A stretch of 64,000 nucleotides of DNA, taken from the NCBI RefSeq assembly GCF_017161405.1, contig NZ_CP071051.1, positions 1,488,001-1,552,000 of the forward strand, given 5' to 3'. Positions 1 to 8,535 of this stretch are shown here, one piece after another. The notes under the pieces are model-generated. The model did not search any database. It was not told the DNA's origin and saw only the letters and a program-made list of their open reading frames with translations. The DNA is from Leucobacter sp. CX169. Its GTDB lineage: Bacteria > Actinomycetota > Actinomycetes > Actinomycetales > Microbacteriaceae. Position 1 is the first letter of the stretch. Each line of letters begins with the position of its first letter. The position numbers were made by a program, and so were the translations under genes.

Positions 1-57
1 GATCGGATCGCTCCGGTTACGCCGAAGGAAATCGAGCAGGAGGGCCACGGACACTAG
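1..57 (+). CDS. qcrB: C-terminal end of a probable cytochrome bc1 subunit QcrB (partial)
   Basis: An open frame runs in from the left edge and ends at TAG 55-57. The visible 18 residues read DRIAPVTPKEIEQEGHGH. A hydrophilic His-rich tail of this kind is found at the end of actinobacterial cytochrome b (QcrB), and in these bacteria the qcr genes often lie next to ctaC/D/F, which follow here in convergent orientation. A strong terminator follows directly. The identification rests on a short tail and on context, so it is tentative. Confidence 0.45.
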   Translation, partial: DRIAPVTPKEIEQEGHGH

Positions 58-75
58 TCCGCTCCCCCGCGTCAA

Positions 76-124
76 CGGATCGGGCCTCGCAGGAATTACT
101 TCCTGCGGGGCCCGATCCGTTTTT
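76..124 (+). terminator. Rho-independent terminator after the qcrB end
   Basis: A 20-base arm starting CGGATCGGGCC pairs through a TTAC loop with its complement ending at 119, with one mismatch. A run of T follows at 120-124. It is placed to stop transcription coming in from the left edge. Confidence 0.85.
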
Positions 125-155
125 ACGTCCTGCCTCGCGCTGCGAGAATGAATCT

Positions 156-647
156 ATGCCCGTCATCAGTCAGGACCAGACCTCAACGATTCGTCCCAGC
201 CGCGGCCCATCGGAGTTCCCCGCACTCCGAGAGATTTGGCGAAGCTCCGTTCGTGCGACGCACGACTTCCTCGACGACGCCGACTTCGCGCGCATCGACG
301 CCGACCTCGTCCCGACCTACCTGCCAGCCGTGACGCTCATCGTCTTGGAGCGCGGCGGGGCGCCGCAGGGGTTCGCCGGGATATCGCCGGGCACCCTCGA
401 AATGCTCTTCGTCGCTGCCGAGGCGAGAGGCTCAGGCGTCGGAACGGCTCTCCTCTCCGAAGCCACGAGTCAGTATGGCGTGACCCGGGTCGACGTGAAC
501 GAGCAGAACCTCGGCGCGCTCAACTTCTATCTCGGGCAGGGCTTCGTGCGCACCGGCCGCAGCGAAGTCGACGGAGACGGACGCCCGTACCCGATCCTGC
601 ACCTGAGCAAGGATGCACGGCCCGGGAGTGCTTCCCTCGCCGAGTAG
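156..647 (+). CDS. GNAT N-acetyltransferase, YjaB-like
   Basis: A 163-residue GNAT acetyltransferase that should transfer an acetyl group from acetyl-CoA to an unknown acceptor. The acetyl-CoA loop is visible as ARGSGVGTAL (about residues 90-99), and the C-terminal part carries VNEQN, LNFYLGQGF and GRSEVDGDGRPYPILHL. These blocks, with ATHDFL near residue 34, match E. coli YjaB. The start is the ATG at 156; no strong ribosome site precedes it. It stands alone between two terminators, so context says little about its substrate. The family is secure and the substrate is unknown. Confidence 0.85.
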   Translation: MPVISQDQTSTIRPSRGPSEFPALREIWRSSVRATHDFLDDADFARIDADLVPTYLPAVTLIVLERGGAPQGFAGISPGTLEMLFVAAEARGSGVGTALLSEATSQYGVTRVDVNEQNLGALNFYLGQGFVRTGRSEVDGDGRPYPILHLSKDARPGSASLAE

Positions 648-840
648 CTCGAGCCACCACCACTCACACCGGCCCGATCGCCGTTCCGCCGCATTCGAAT
701 TGGCGCGCGCCGCGGATTGGGCCGGGTTCCGAGCTCAATCAGTCCCCCGTGCTGCTCGGCAGGCTGCTCCGTCAGGGTCTACGACGACACACTGCCGCGA
801 GCTGCAACGGGAGCGGGTCGGAGTGACTGCGGGAGGAAAC

Positions 841-885
841 ACGAAGGCCCCGATCCGCGCGGTGGGCGCGAGCCGGGGCCTTCGT
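841..885. terminator. Hairpin terminator between two convergent acetyltransferase genes
   Basis: ACGAAGGCCCC at 841-851 pairs perfectly with GGGGCCTTCGT at 875-885. It lies between the plus-strand gene ending at 647 and the minus-strand gene ending at 900, so it could serve both. There is no long T run. The rest of 648-899 shows nothing recognisable. Confidence 0.6.
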
Positions 886-899
886 AGAGATCTTGCGTA

Positions 900-1343
900 C
901 TAGCCGAGGTCGAGGACCTTGCGGTAGTGCTCTCCCACCGGGGCAAAGCCTCGGTGGTTGTAGAACGAGCCCATGCGGGCGGTGGACGCCGACAGCTGAC
1001 GCACCCCGCGACCCATGCAGTAATGCTCGTTCGCCTGAATCAGCCGATCGCCGATCCCGTGCCCTCGAGCGGCCTCGTTGACCACGATCTCCTGCAGGTG
1101 ACCGGCGAGGCCTGACGCGTGCAAGAGACGTGAGACGGTCAAAAGCGAGTAGCCTACGACCTCTTCACCATCAACGGCGACAAACAGCACGTTCGTCTCT
1201 TGATCACGGTGGCGCAGCACGTTGTCGAGCGCGACGACAAACTCATCGCGTCCGATCGGCTCGCGCCCCGAGTGATACTGGCGAGCCAGCTCGAAGAGCG
1301 CCTTGGCGTCTTCGAGCTGGCCGCGTCGAATTGAGATTCCCAT
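900..1343 (-). CDS. GNAT N-acetyltransferase
   Basis: A 147-residue GNAT protein. The chosen start is the ATG at 1343, giving MGISIRRGQLEDAKALFELA; it lies four bases after the ctaF stop, whereas longer readings would run into ctaF. The acetyl-CoA loop EAARGHGIGDRL is clear, followed by a strand and the FYNHRGF motif typical of the GNAT C-terminus. It is the last gene of the ctaC-ctaD-ctaF transcript by spacing. The substrate cannot be told. Its place in an oxidase operon may be incidental, but the tight spacing suggests co-expression. Confidence 0.85.
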   Translation of the reverse strand: MGISIRRGQLEDAKALFELARQYHSGREPIGRDEFVVALDNVLRHRDQETNVLFVAVDGEEVVGYSLLTVSRLLHASGLAGHLQEIVVNEAARGHGIGDRLIQANEHYCMGRGVRQLSASTARMGSFYNHRGFAPVGEHYRKVLDLG

Positions 1344-1347
1344 ATGC

Positions 1348-1770
1348 CTAGCGGGCGAAGTGTCCGCGGTAGTACTCGTAGATCCAGCCGACAACCGACA
1401 CGATCACGAGCGGGAGGGCCAGGAAGGCAAGCCAGAACTGGAACCCGATGGCAATGCCGAGGAACACCAGTGCTGCAGCGAATGCCAGCGAAATCGGCCA
1501 CCAGCTCCAGGGGCTGAACTCGCCGAGCTCAGGGTCCCCGTCGTCGATGTCGGAGTCAACACGGTCCTCAACGAGGTCCCACTTCTCCTTCTTCTGACCG
1601 AGCATGAGGTAGCCCGCGATGAAGGCGGTCAGTGCGCCAGAGAGGAAGATCGCCGTGCTGCCTGCCCACTCGGTGTGGCCGGTGGCGAGGATGCTCCAGA
1701 CCGTGTACACCGCTCCGATGAGGACGAAGTACGCGGTGAGGATCAGAAGGATACCGATATTAGACTTCAT
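1348..1770 (-). CDS. ctaF: Cytochrome c oxidase subunit IV, actinobacterial type (CtaF)
   Basis: A 140-residue membrane protein with about four hydrophobic segments, two at each end, separated by an acidic loop (about residues 65-82). It begins MKSNIGILLILTAYFVLIG and fits the small actinobacterial subunit IV of aa3 oxidase in length and pattern. In actinobacteria this subunit is part of the bc1-aa3 supercomplex in the plasma membrane. It follows ctaD by 18 bases in the same transcript. Identification rests on the hydrophobic pattern and on the ctaC-ctaD-ctaF order. Confidence 0.93.
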   Translation of the reverse strand: MKSNIGILLILTAYFVLIGAVYTVWSILATGHTEWAGSTAIFLSGALTAFIAGYLMLGQKKEKWDLVEDRVDSDIDDGDPELGEFSPWSWWPISLAFAAALVFLGIAIGFQFWLAFLALPLVIVSVVGWIYEYYRGHFAR

Positions 1771-1788
1771 GACTCGATCTCCGTTGCC

Positions 1789-3438
1789 TTACTTCTGACC
1801 GGCGAGCGTGTGCTCGCTCTCTTCGTGACCGACCTGCTTGATGCCACTGACCTCGGGGTGGTTGAGGTCGAACGCCGGCGATTCCGTGCGAATGCGCGGG
1901 ATCGAGGTGAAGTTGTGACGAGGCGGCGGGCAAGACGTTGCCCATTCGAGCGAGCGGCCAAAGCCCCACGGGTCGTTGACCGTGACCTTCGTGCCGTTGC
2001 GGTGCGTCAAGTACACATTCAGCAGGAACGGGATCATCGAAGCGCCGAGAATCATCGCACCGACGGTCGAGAGCTGGTTCATCCAGGTCACGTTGTCCTC
2101 GGGGAGGTACGTGTAGTAGCGGCGAGGCATCGCAATGACGCCGAGCCAGTGCTGCACGAGGAACGTGGTGTGGAAGCCGACAAACAGCAGCCAGAAGTGA
2201 ATCGTGCCGAGGCGCTCGTTGAGCATCTTGCCCGTCCACTTCGGCCACCAGAAGTAGAAGCCGGCGAACATTGCGAACACGACCGTGCCGAACACCACGT
2301 AGTGGAAGTGCGCCACCACGAAGTACGTGTCGGAGATGTGGAAGTCAAGCACCGGCGAAGCCAGGATGACACCGGTCAAGCCGCCGAATACGAAGGTGAC
2401 CAGGAATCCGATCGACCAGAGCATCGGGGTTTCGAACGTGAGCGAGCCGCGCCACATCGTTCCCAGCCAGTTGAAGATCTTCACACCGGTCGGAACCGCG
2501 ATCAGCATCGTCATCAGCGAGAAGAAGGGCAACAGGACGGATCCGGTGACGTACATGTGGTGTGCCCACACCGTCATCGACAGCGCAGCAATCGAGATCG
2601 TTGCGTAGATCAGCGTCTTGTAGCCGAAGATCGGCTTGCGGCTGAACACTGGGAAAATCTCGGACACAATGCCGAAGAACGGCAGCGCGATGATGTAGAC
2701 CTCGGGGTGTCCGAAGAACCAGAACAAGTGTTGCCACAGGATTGGTCCACCGGTTTCAATGCCGTAGTTATGGGCACCGAAGATTCGGTCCGCAGCCAGA
2801 GCGAAGAACGCTGCGGCGAGCACGGGGAACACGAGAATGACGAGGATCGAGGTGACCAGGGTGTTCCAGGTGAACACCGACATACGCCACATGGTCATGC
2901 CCGGGGCGCGCATCGTAATGATGGTGGTGATGAAGTTCACGCCACCGAGGATCGTACCGAAACCGCCCAGGCCGAGGCCGAGCACCCAGAGGTTGCCGCC
3001 CACACCGGGCGAGAACGTCGCTCCGGACAGCGGGGTGTAGGCGAACCAACCGAAGGAGGCCGCGCCCTGCGGGGTGAGGAAGCCGCCGATCGCGATCAGC
3101 GAACCGAAGCTGTAGAGCCAGTAGGCGAACGCGTTCAGTCGCGGGAAGGCGACGTCGGGAGCACCAATCTGCAGCGGCATGATCACGTTCGCGAAGCCCG
3201 CAAACAGCGGCGTCGCAAACATCAGCAGCATGATGGTGCCGTGCATGGTGAACAGCTGGTTGTACTGTTCCTTCGTTGCAACGACCTCAAGACCCGGGGC
3301 AAACAGCTGCGCCCGGATGATCAGGGCCATGAGGCCACCGATCAGGAAGTAGATGAACGAGCTGATCAGATACATGTATCCGATCACCTTGTGGTCCGTG
3401 GAGGTGATCCACGAAACGAGAACGTTACCCTTCTTCAT
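1789..3438 (-). CDS. ctaD: Cytochrome c oxidase subunit I (CtaD)
   Basis: The 549-residue catalytic subunit of aa3 oxidase, which reduces O2 to water and pumps protons. Haem and CuB ligand motifs are all visible: an HGTIML segment near residue 67, [22 protein letters not shown] and [11 protein letters not shown]. About twelve membrane helices are present. The start is the ATG at 3438 ([20 protein letters not shown]), preceded by AGAGAA and seven bases past the ctaC stop; a further upstream ATG would overlap ctaC. The length is normal for the actinobacterial enzyme. Confidence 0.98.
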   Translation of the reverse strand: MKKGNVLVSWITSTDHKVIGYMYLISSFIYFLIGGLMALIIRAQLFAPGLEVVATKEQYNQLFTMHGTIMLLMFATPLFAGFANVIMPLQIGAPDVAFPRLNAFAYWLYSFGSLIAIGGFLTPQGAASFGWFAYTPLSGATFSPGVGGNLWVLGLGLGGFGTILGGVNFITTIITMRAPGMTMWRMSVFTWNTLVTSILVILVFPVLAAAFFALAADRIFGAHNYGIETGGPILWQHLFWFFGHPEVYIIALPFFGIVSEIFPVFSRKPIFGYKTLIYATISIAALSMTVWAHHMYVTGSVLLPFFSLMTMLIAVPTGVKIFNWLGTMWRGSLTFETPMLWSIGFLVTFVFGGLTGVILASPVLDFHISDTYFVVAHFHYVVFGTVVFAMFAGFYFWWPKWTGKMLNERLGTIHFWLLFVGFHTTFLVQHWLGVIAMPRRYYTYLPEDNVTWMNQLSTVGAMILGASMIPFLLNVYLTHRNGTKVTVNDPWGFGRSLEWATSCPPPRHNFTSIPRIRTESPAFDLNHPEVSGIKQVGHEESEHTLAGQK

Positions 3439-3445
3439 TTCTCTA

Positions 3446-4315
3446 CTATCCCTCGTGGCTTTCAGTCTCCGACACAATGGCGCCGGTCAGGTTCTGGTTG
3501 GGGTTCAAGTCCGCGCCCATCTGACCTTCGTTGCCTGCATCGCGGAGGCTCTTGATGTAGGCGTCGTACTCGTCCTGCTCAACAACCTTGACCTCGAAGA
3601 GCATCATCGAGTGGTACTCGCCACACAGCTCGGCACACTTACCCATGTAGGTGCCGGTCTTCGTCGGCGTGAACGACATGTAGTTCGTCTTACCGGGAAC
3701 CATGTCCTTCTTGTAGAGGAATTCCACCACCCAGAAGGAGTGAATGACATCGCGCGACTCAAGACGGATCTCGGTGGTCTTGTCTACGGGGAGGTAAAGG
3801 ACGGGCATGGTGTCGGCCTCAGCCGAACCCGCCTCGTCAGTCTGGACCTGAACACCCGAGAAGAACACATCGTCGTTCACGTAGTTGAAGTCCCAGGCCC
3901 AACGCTTGCCGAATACCTCGACGACGTTCTCCGGAGCGGGGTTACGCGCCTCGATCTTCACCTGCTCCTGCACGGTGAAGGCAAAGAAGCCCAACACCAG
4001 GATGACGGGGACGACCGTAAAGAAGGTCTCGATCGGCATGTTGTAGCGCAGCTGGACCGGGAGTCCGGTCTGGCCCTTGCGCCGCCGGTAGGCGATTGTT
4101 GCCCAGATGATCAGGCTCCAGGTGATCACACCCACCAGGAGCAGCACGATCCATGACGTAACCCAGAGGCCGGTGATGCCATCAGTTAGGTTCGTCACAC
4201 CCTCAGAGCCGGGGAGGAATCCCCGCTGCTGTTCGGGGGTGCAGCCCGCGAGCACGAGCGCTGCTGAGAGCGCTACAGGTGCCGCGACCCATTTCATTCG
4301 ACGATTGGAACGCAC
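3446..4315 (-). CDS. ctaC: Cytochrome c oxidase subunit II, lipoprotein (CtaC)
   Basis: A 289-residue subunit II that accepts electrons from cytochrome c at the CuA centre. The N-terminus is a lipoprotein signal ending in the lipobox LAGC. Two membrane helices follow, then the periplasmic CuA domain with [12 protein letters not shown], which carries both bridging cysteines, the His and the Met. The start is uncertain: I chose GTG at 4315, with AAAGG six bases upstream. The ATG at 4297 (MKWVAAP) and an ATG at 4354 are alternatives. It is the first gene of the oxidase cluster. Confidence 0.96.
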   Translation of the reverse strand: MRSNRRMKWVAAPVALSAALVLAGCTPEQQRGFLPGSEGVTNLTDGITGLWVTSWIVLLLVGVITWSLIIWATIAYRRRKGQTGLPVQLRYNMPIETFFTVVPVILVLGFFAFTVQEQVKIEARNPAPENVVEVFGKRWAWDFNYVNDDVFFSGVQVQTDEAGSAEADTMPVLYLPVDKTTEIRLESRDVIHSFWVVEFLYKKDMVPGKTNYMSFTPTKTGTYMGKCAELCGEYHSMMLFEVKVVEQDEYDAYIKSLRDAGNEGQMGADLNPNQNLTGAIVSETESHEG

Positions 4316-4450
4316 CGCATACCTTTCGAAACGTATCTTCTTGAGAAATGCCATCAAGAACAAAGCTGATGACTCCCTGATAGCTTAGCGCGAACCCGAC
4401 AGCCCGCCGGACACTGTCCGGTGTGCCGTCGAATCAACGCAGGACAAAGA

Positions 4451-4816
4451 TTAACTAAAGCTGTCGCCGCAGGCACAGCTGCCCGCAGCGTTGGGGTTGT
4501 CGATTGTGAAGCCCTGCTTCTCAATCGTGTCTTCGAAGTCAATGGTGGCGCCGCTGAGATAGGGGACGCTCATGTTGTCTACGATGACCTCGACATCGTC
4601 GAACTCCACGACCGCGTCGTTCTCGAGGTAGCGCTCATCAAAGAAGAGTTGGTAAATCAGGCCTGAGCAGCCACCCGGCTGCACGGCGATTCGCAGGCGG
4701 AGATCGTCGCGCCCCTCCTGGTCGAGCAGGCTGCGCACCTTGCTCTTCGCGGCATCGCTCAGCGAGACATTGTGCTCGGCTTGAGTCTGATCGCTCTCGA
4801 TCGTGTCGGTGCTCAT
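4451..4816 (-). CDS. erpA: Iron-sulfur cluster insertion protein ErpA
   Basis: A 121-residue A-type carrier that hands Fe-S clusters to apo-proteins. The three cluster cysteines are present in the usual places: one in PGGCSG (about residue 58) and two in the C-terminal SCACGDSF. The start is the ATG at 4816, preceded by AGGGGAG; a longer reading has no family support. It lies upstream of ctaC on the same strand and diverges from a DUF3043 gene, a common actinobacterial arrangement. It could serve the Rieske protein of the bc1 complex, which is inference. Confidence 0.96.
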   Translation of the reverse strand: MSTDTIESDQTQAEHNVSLSDAAKSKVRSLLDQEGRDDLRLRIAVQPGGCSGLIYQLFFDERYLENDAVVEFDDVEVIVDNMSVPYLSGATIDFEDTIEKQGFTIDNPNAAGSCACGDSFS

Positions 4817-4990
4817 CTGCACTCCCCTCATTCCCGTGCGCGATGGAGATTTCGTCCAGCTGGAACAATTCCACGGTTCGCACACTTCCCATTAATCTTA
4901 CGCGCCCCTCGCAGATTCCGGGCACGGGACGCGGTACCCTGGACGTTGCGCCGAACTCGCGGCGCGAAATCTCGACGCAAAGGACTTGGT

Positions 4991-5569
4991 TTGGCGCGCA
5001 ACACCAGCTCAGCACCGGAGAATGACCGGCCCGAGGAAATCGACCCGGCCGCTGGCAAGGGACGCCCCACGCCGAGCCGCAAGGAGGCAGAGGCAGCGAA
5101 TCAGCGCCCCCTCGTCGCCGGGCGCGGCGACAAGGCCGCCACGAAGGCGCAGCGCGATCGCCAGCGCACCGAGCGCGAACGCGCACGCGTCGGCATGATG
5201 CAGGGCGACGAGCGATACCTCACGCCCAGGGACAAGGGTCCGCAGCGGCGCTACGTGCGCGACTTCGTCGACGCACGCACGACGCTCGGCGAGTTCCTGA
5301 TCCCGATGATGGGTATCGTGCTCGTCCTCACCTTCATTCCCGATCGCACCGTTCAGCTCATGAGCGTGTTCGTGATCTGGGGCTTCCTCATCGTTGCCGT
5401 GCTCGATGCGGTGTTCCTCGGAATGCAGCTGAAGAAGCGCCTGAGCAAGAAGTTTGGCGAAGAGAATCTGCAGCCAGGCTACCGCTGGTACGCGGCAATG
5501 CGCGGAATGCAGATGCGCGTACTGCGCATGCCGAAGCCGATGGTCAAGCGCGGGAAGTTCCCCGCGTAA
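4991..5569 (+). CDS. DUF3043 membrane protein
   Basis: A 192-residue protein of family DUF3043, function unknown. The first 90 residues are charged and probably cytoplasmic. Two adjacent membrane helices follow (about residues 100-140: FLIPMMGIVLVLTFIP and VFVIWGFLIVAVLDAVFLG), then a basic tail with WYAAMRGMQMRVLRMPKP. The start is TTG at 4991, chosen because AAAGGA lies six bases upstream and the protein then begins LARNTSSAPEN. It diverges from erpA, a conserved pairing in actinobacteria. Confidence 0.88.
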   Translation: MARNTSSAPENDRPEEIDPAAGKGRPTPSRKEAEAANQRPLVAGRGDKAATKAQRDRQRTERERARVGMMQGDERYLTPRDKGPQRRYVRDFVDARTTLGEFLIPMMGIVLVLTFIPDRTVQLMSVFVIWGFLIVAVLDAVFLGMQLKKRLSKKFGEENLQPGYRWYAAMRGMQMRVLRMPKPMVKRGKFPA

Positions 5570-5586
5570 GACAGACTCCGCACGAA

Positions 5587-5628
5587 GCAGAGAAGGCCCC
5601 GATCCAATTGGATCGGGGCCTTCTCTGC
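5587..5628. terminator. Perfect 19-bp hairpin between DUF3043 and pyrD
   Basis: GCAGAGAAGGCCCCGATCC at 5587-5605 pairs perfectly with 5610-5628 through an AATT loop. It sits between two convergent genes and probably terminates both. No T run follows on the plus strand. Confidence 0.75.
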
Positions 5629-5654
5629 TCTCGGGTCAGGATCCTGCCGTAGAG

Positions 5655-6701
5655 CTATGCGTCGCCGCGCCAGCCGAGGCGCACGAGGCCACGGTTGATC
5701 GCCCGCGCCCACAGGGGCCCTTCGTACAAGAATGCGGTGTAGCCCTGCACCAGTGTCGCGCCGGCCTCGAGGCGATCACGGACGTCCTCTGGCGTTGTCA
5801 CGCCACCCACGGCGATGACGCAGAGACTCTGGGGCGCACGCGATCGAATACGTCGCAGCACGGCGAGTGAGCGGTCAGCGAGCGGCTGGCCAGACAGGCC
5901 CCCGGCGCCGATGCGTTCGATCTCAGCGGCGGATGCGTGCAGACCTTCGCGCCCGATCGTCGTGTTCGTCGCGATGATTCCGTCGAGACCCAGTTCCACC
6001 ACGAGATCGACGATGCCGTCGATCTGTTCGTCGTCGAGGTCGGGGGCAATCTTGACGAGCAGCGGCGTGTCGCCGATGGCCGCGCGAACGGCGGAGAGCA
6101 GCGGCGAAAGCAGCGCCTCGTCCTGGAGTCCGCGCAGCCCGGGCGTGTTGGGTGAGCTCACGTTCACCGCCAGGTAGTCCGCGATCGGCGCAAGCCTGCC
6201 GGCGCTCGTCACGTAGTCCCCCACGGCGTCCTCGACGGAGGTCACGCGGCTCTTGCCGATGTTCACGCCGATAATTGGCCGACGGCGCACAAGCCGTGCA
6301 CGCTCAATACGGGGCGCTGCGGCGGCTGATCCGCCGTTGTTGAAGCCCATACGGTTGATGACAGCGCGATCCTGTACCAGCCGGAACAGCCGCGGGGCCG
6401 GATTTCCGTCCTGTGCGTGAGCCGTGAGCGTACCGACCTCGACGTGCCCGAAGCCAATATCACCGAGTCCGATGATGCCGTCCGCGTTCTTGTCAAACCC
6501 TGCTGCGAGGCCGAACGGGCTCGGAAAGACCTGGCCGAGCGCGTGGACGCGCAGCGACCGATCCGGCGCGCAGAAGCGATGCACGAGGCCGCCGAGGCCG
6601 AGCTTGGGAGCCGCTTTGATGAACGCGAACGCGAGATGATGCGCACGTTCAGGATCCATCCGGCGAAACACGGTCTGAAACACAATGGGATATACGCGCA
6701 T
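5655..6701 (-). CDS. pyrD: Quinone-dependent dihydroorotate dehydrogenase
   Basis: A 348-residue class 2 dihydroorotate dehydrogenase, the flavoenzyme that makes orotate for pyrimidine synthesis and passes electrons to quinone at the membrane. Visible blocks are FGLAAGFDKNADG, NRMGFNN, the catalytic Ser region VNVSSPNTPGLR, IATNTT, GGLSGQPL and AVGGV. The N-terminal helices typical of class 2 are present. The start ATG at 6701 lies eight bases past the nrdR stop, with GGAGAG overlapping the end of nrdR, so the two genes are likely cotranscribed. Confidence 0.97.
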   Translation of the reverse strand: MRVYPIVFQTVFRRMDPERAHHLAFAFIKAAPKLGLGGLVHRFCAPDRSLRVHALGQVFPSPFGLAAGFDKNADGIIGLGDIGFGHVEVGTLTAHAQDGNPAPRLFRLVQDRAVINRMGFNNGGSAAAAPRIERARLVRRRPIIGVNIGKSRVTSVEDAVGDYVTSAGRLAPIADYLAVNVSSPNTPGLRGLQDEALLSPLLSAVRAAIGDTPLLVKIAPDLDDEQIDGIVDLVVELGLDGIIATNTTIGREGLHASAAEIERIGAGGLSGQPLADRSLAVLRRIRSRAPQSLCVIAVGGVTTPEDVRDRLEAGATLVQGYTAFLYEGPLWARAINRGLVRLGWRGDA

Positions 6702-6708
6702 GCGCAGC

Positions 6709-7194
6709 TCACTCTCCGTCTGCGTTGGTGGCGATATCGGCGGCGGCGCCGTGGGCGCTGCGCAGGTCCGCGATGGCGTCCTCAAAATCGGACAGCGATT
6801 CGAACGCCTGATAGACGCTCGCGAAGCGCAGGTAGGCGATCTCATCAAGTTCGCGCAACGGCGGCAGGATGGCGAGCCCGATGTCGTTCGCGTCGCACTG
6901 CGAGGCTCCCGACAGCCGGATCGACTCTTCGACCTGCTGTGCGAGCAGCGCGAGGTTCGAGTCGGTCACGGGGCGTCCCTGGCAGGCCTTGCGCACGCCG
7001 CTCATCACCTTCTCTCGACTGAACGGCTCAACGACGCCGCTGCGCTTAATGACCGTGAGGCTCGCGGTCTCGGTCGTGCTAAATCGACGACCGCACTCGG
7101 GGCACTGTCGGCGGCGTCGAATCGACTGACCGTCGTCGGAAGTGCGCGAGTCGATCACCCGAGAGTCGGGGTGACGGCAGAAAGGACAGTGCAT
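6709..7194 (-). CDS. nrdR: Transcriptional repressor NrdR
   Basis: A 161-residue repressor of ribonucleotide reductase genes. It has an N-terminal zinc ribbon with CPFC and CPEC pairs (residues 3-6 and 31-34) and a nucleotide-binding ATP-cone (about residues 46-136). The start [13 protein letters not shown] is the family norm. It sits between hisD and pyrD on the same strand with short gaps of 12 and 7 bases. No ribonucleotide reductase gene is in the window, so its targets are elsewhere. Confidence 0.97.
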   Translation of the reverse strand: MHCPFCRHPDSRVIDSRTSDDGQSIRRRRQCPECGRRFSTTETASLTVIKRSGVVEPFSREKVMSGVRKACQGRPVTDSNLALLAQQVEESIRLSGASQCDANDIGLAILPPLRELDEIAYLRFASVYQAFESLSDFEDAIADLRSAHGAAADIATNADGE

Positions 7195-7206
7195 AGCGTG
7201 AAGCTC

Positions 7207-8523
7207 CTAGCGGTCTGCGACGGGCGCGAAACGGGCGCTGACCGCTTCGCCGTGCGCGGGCAAGCCTTCGGCGCGGGCGAGAGCGAGCAGCGGCTCGTGC
7301 ACTTCGCTCAGCGCGGCGCGGTCGTACGAGATGATCTGCTGCGGACGCAGGAAGGTGTGCGCCCCGAGGCCGGACGCGAATCGCGCCGTGCCGCCGGTGG
7401 GCAGCACGTGGTTGGATCCTGCGAGGTAGTCGCCCAGGCTCACCGGCGTGTATGACCCGACAAATATCGCGCCGGCGTTGGTGATCTGGGCGAGCAACGC
7501 TGCATCATCGGAACTGTGGAGCTCGAGGTGTTCGGGGCCGTAGGCGTCGCTCAATTGCGCGGCCTGGGACATCGAGTCGACCAGGATGACCGCCGACTGC
7601 GGGCCACTCAAGGCCTCGCGCACCCGATCAGCGTGCATCGTCCGAGGGGCGCGCAGCGCGATCTCGCGCAGCACCTCTGCCGCCAGCACCTCGGAATCGG
7701 TCACGAGCACCGAGGCGGCTGCCTCGTCGTGCTCGGCCTGACTGATCAAATCGGCAGCGACAAATCCCGCGTTCGCCTGCTCATCGGCGATCACCAGGAT
7801 CTCGGTCGTCCCCGCCTCGGCGTCGATCCCGACGAGCCCGTTGACCACCCGCTTTGCCGCAGCAACGAAGATATTGCCGGGGCCGGTCACCACGTCGACC
7901 GGCACGAGGCCGATCTCGGGGACGCCGTGGGCGAAGGCTGCGATCGCGCCTGCGCCCCCGATGGCATAGACCTCCGTGACTCCGAGTAGCCCCGCAGCCG
8001 CGAGGATCGTCGGGTGGACTCCCCCGCTTTCGCGCTGGGCCGGCGAGGCAATGGCCAGGCTTGCGACCCCCGCGACCTGCGCCGAGACCGCGTTCATCAC
8101 CACGCTCGAGGGGTACACGGCCTTGCCGCCGGGTACGTACAGGCCGACGCGTCCCACGGGCTGCCAGCGCTGGGTGATGGTCGCTCCATCGCCAAAGGTC
8201 GTGACCTGGGTCGCGGGGACCTGAGCGGCTGAGGCGCGGCGCAGTCGGGCAATCAGCTGCTCGAGGGCGTCCCGCACCGCAGGATCGCACTCGAGGAGTG
8301 CACGCTCGATGTCGGCCGCGGGCACGCGCAACGCGTGACCCTCGACGCCGTCAAAGTTCTTGGCCTGCTCGCGCAGGGCCGCTTCACCACGCGCCGCAAC
8401 ATCGGCGATCAGCGGGCGAACGGTATCGACCGCTGACTCGATATCGATCGCAGCGCGAGGGACGAGTCGCAAAAGTTCGGCCGGATCCGGATCCGTGCCT
8501 CGGAGATCAATCGTTCGCATCAT
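7207..8523 (-). CDS. hisD: Histidinol dehydrogenase
   Basis: A 438-residue zinc enzyme that oxidises histidinol to histidine in two NAD-dependent steps. Typical blocks are visible: VGLYVPGGKAVYPSSVVMN, DVVTGPGNIFVAAAKR, AGTTEILVIAD, the QAEHDE metal/catalytic segment and GPEHLEL. Two adjacent ATG codons occur at the start; AGGAAGG is better spaced for the second (8520), so the first Met may not be used. It is the second gene of a minus-strand set and no other his gene is nearby. Confidence 0.97.
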   Translation of the reverse strand: MMRTIDLRGTDPDPAELLRLVPRAAIDIESAVDTVRPLIADVAARGEAALREQAKNFDGVEGHALRVPAADIERALLECDPAVRDALEQLIARLRRASAAQVPATQVTTFGDGATITQRWQPVGRVGLYVPGGKAVYPSSVVMNAVSAQVAGVASLAIASPAQRESGGVHPTILAAAGLLGVTEVYAIGGAGAIAAFAHGVPEIGLVPVDVVTGPGNIFVAAAKRVVNGLVGIDAEAGTTEILVIADEQANAGFVAADLISQAEHDEAAASVLVTDSEVLAAEVLREIALRAPRTMHADRVREALSGPQSAVILVDSMSQAAQLSDAYGPEHLELHSSDDAALLAQITNAGAIFVGSYTPVSLGDYLAGSNHVLPTGGTARFASGLGAHTFLRPQQIISYDRAALSEVHEPLLALARAEGLPAHGEAVSARFAPVADR

Positions 8524-8535
8524 GACCTTCCTATT

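Noticed and set aside
1303-3555. A 750-residue open frame on the plus strand opposite ctaF and ctaD
   Set aside because: It is antisense to genes with clear oxidase motifs, is rich in His, Glu and Arg as expected for a high-GC antisense frame, and has no family features.
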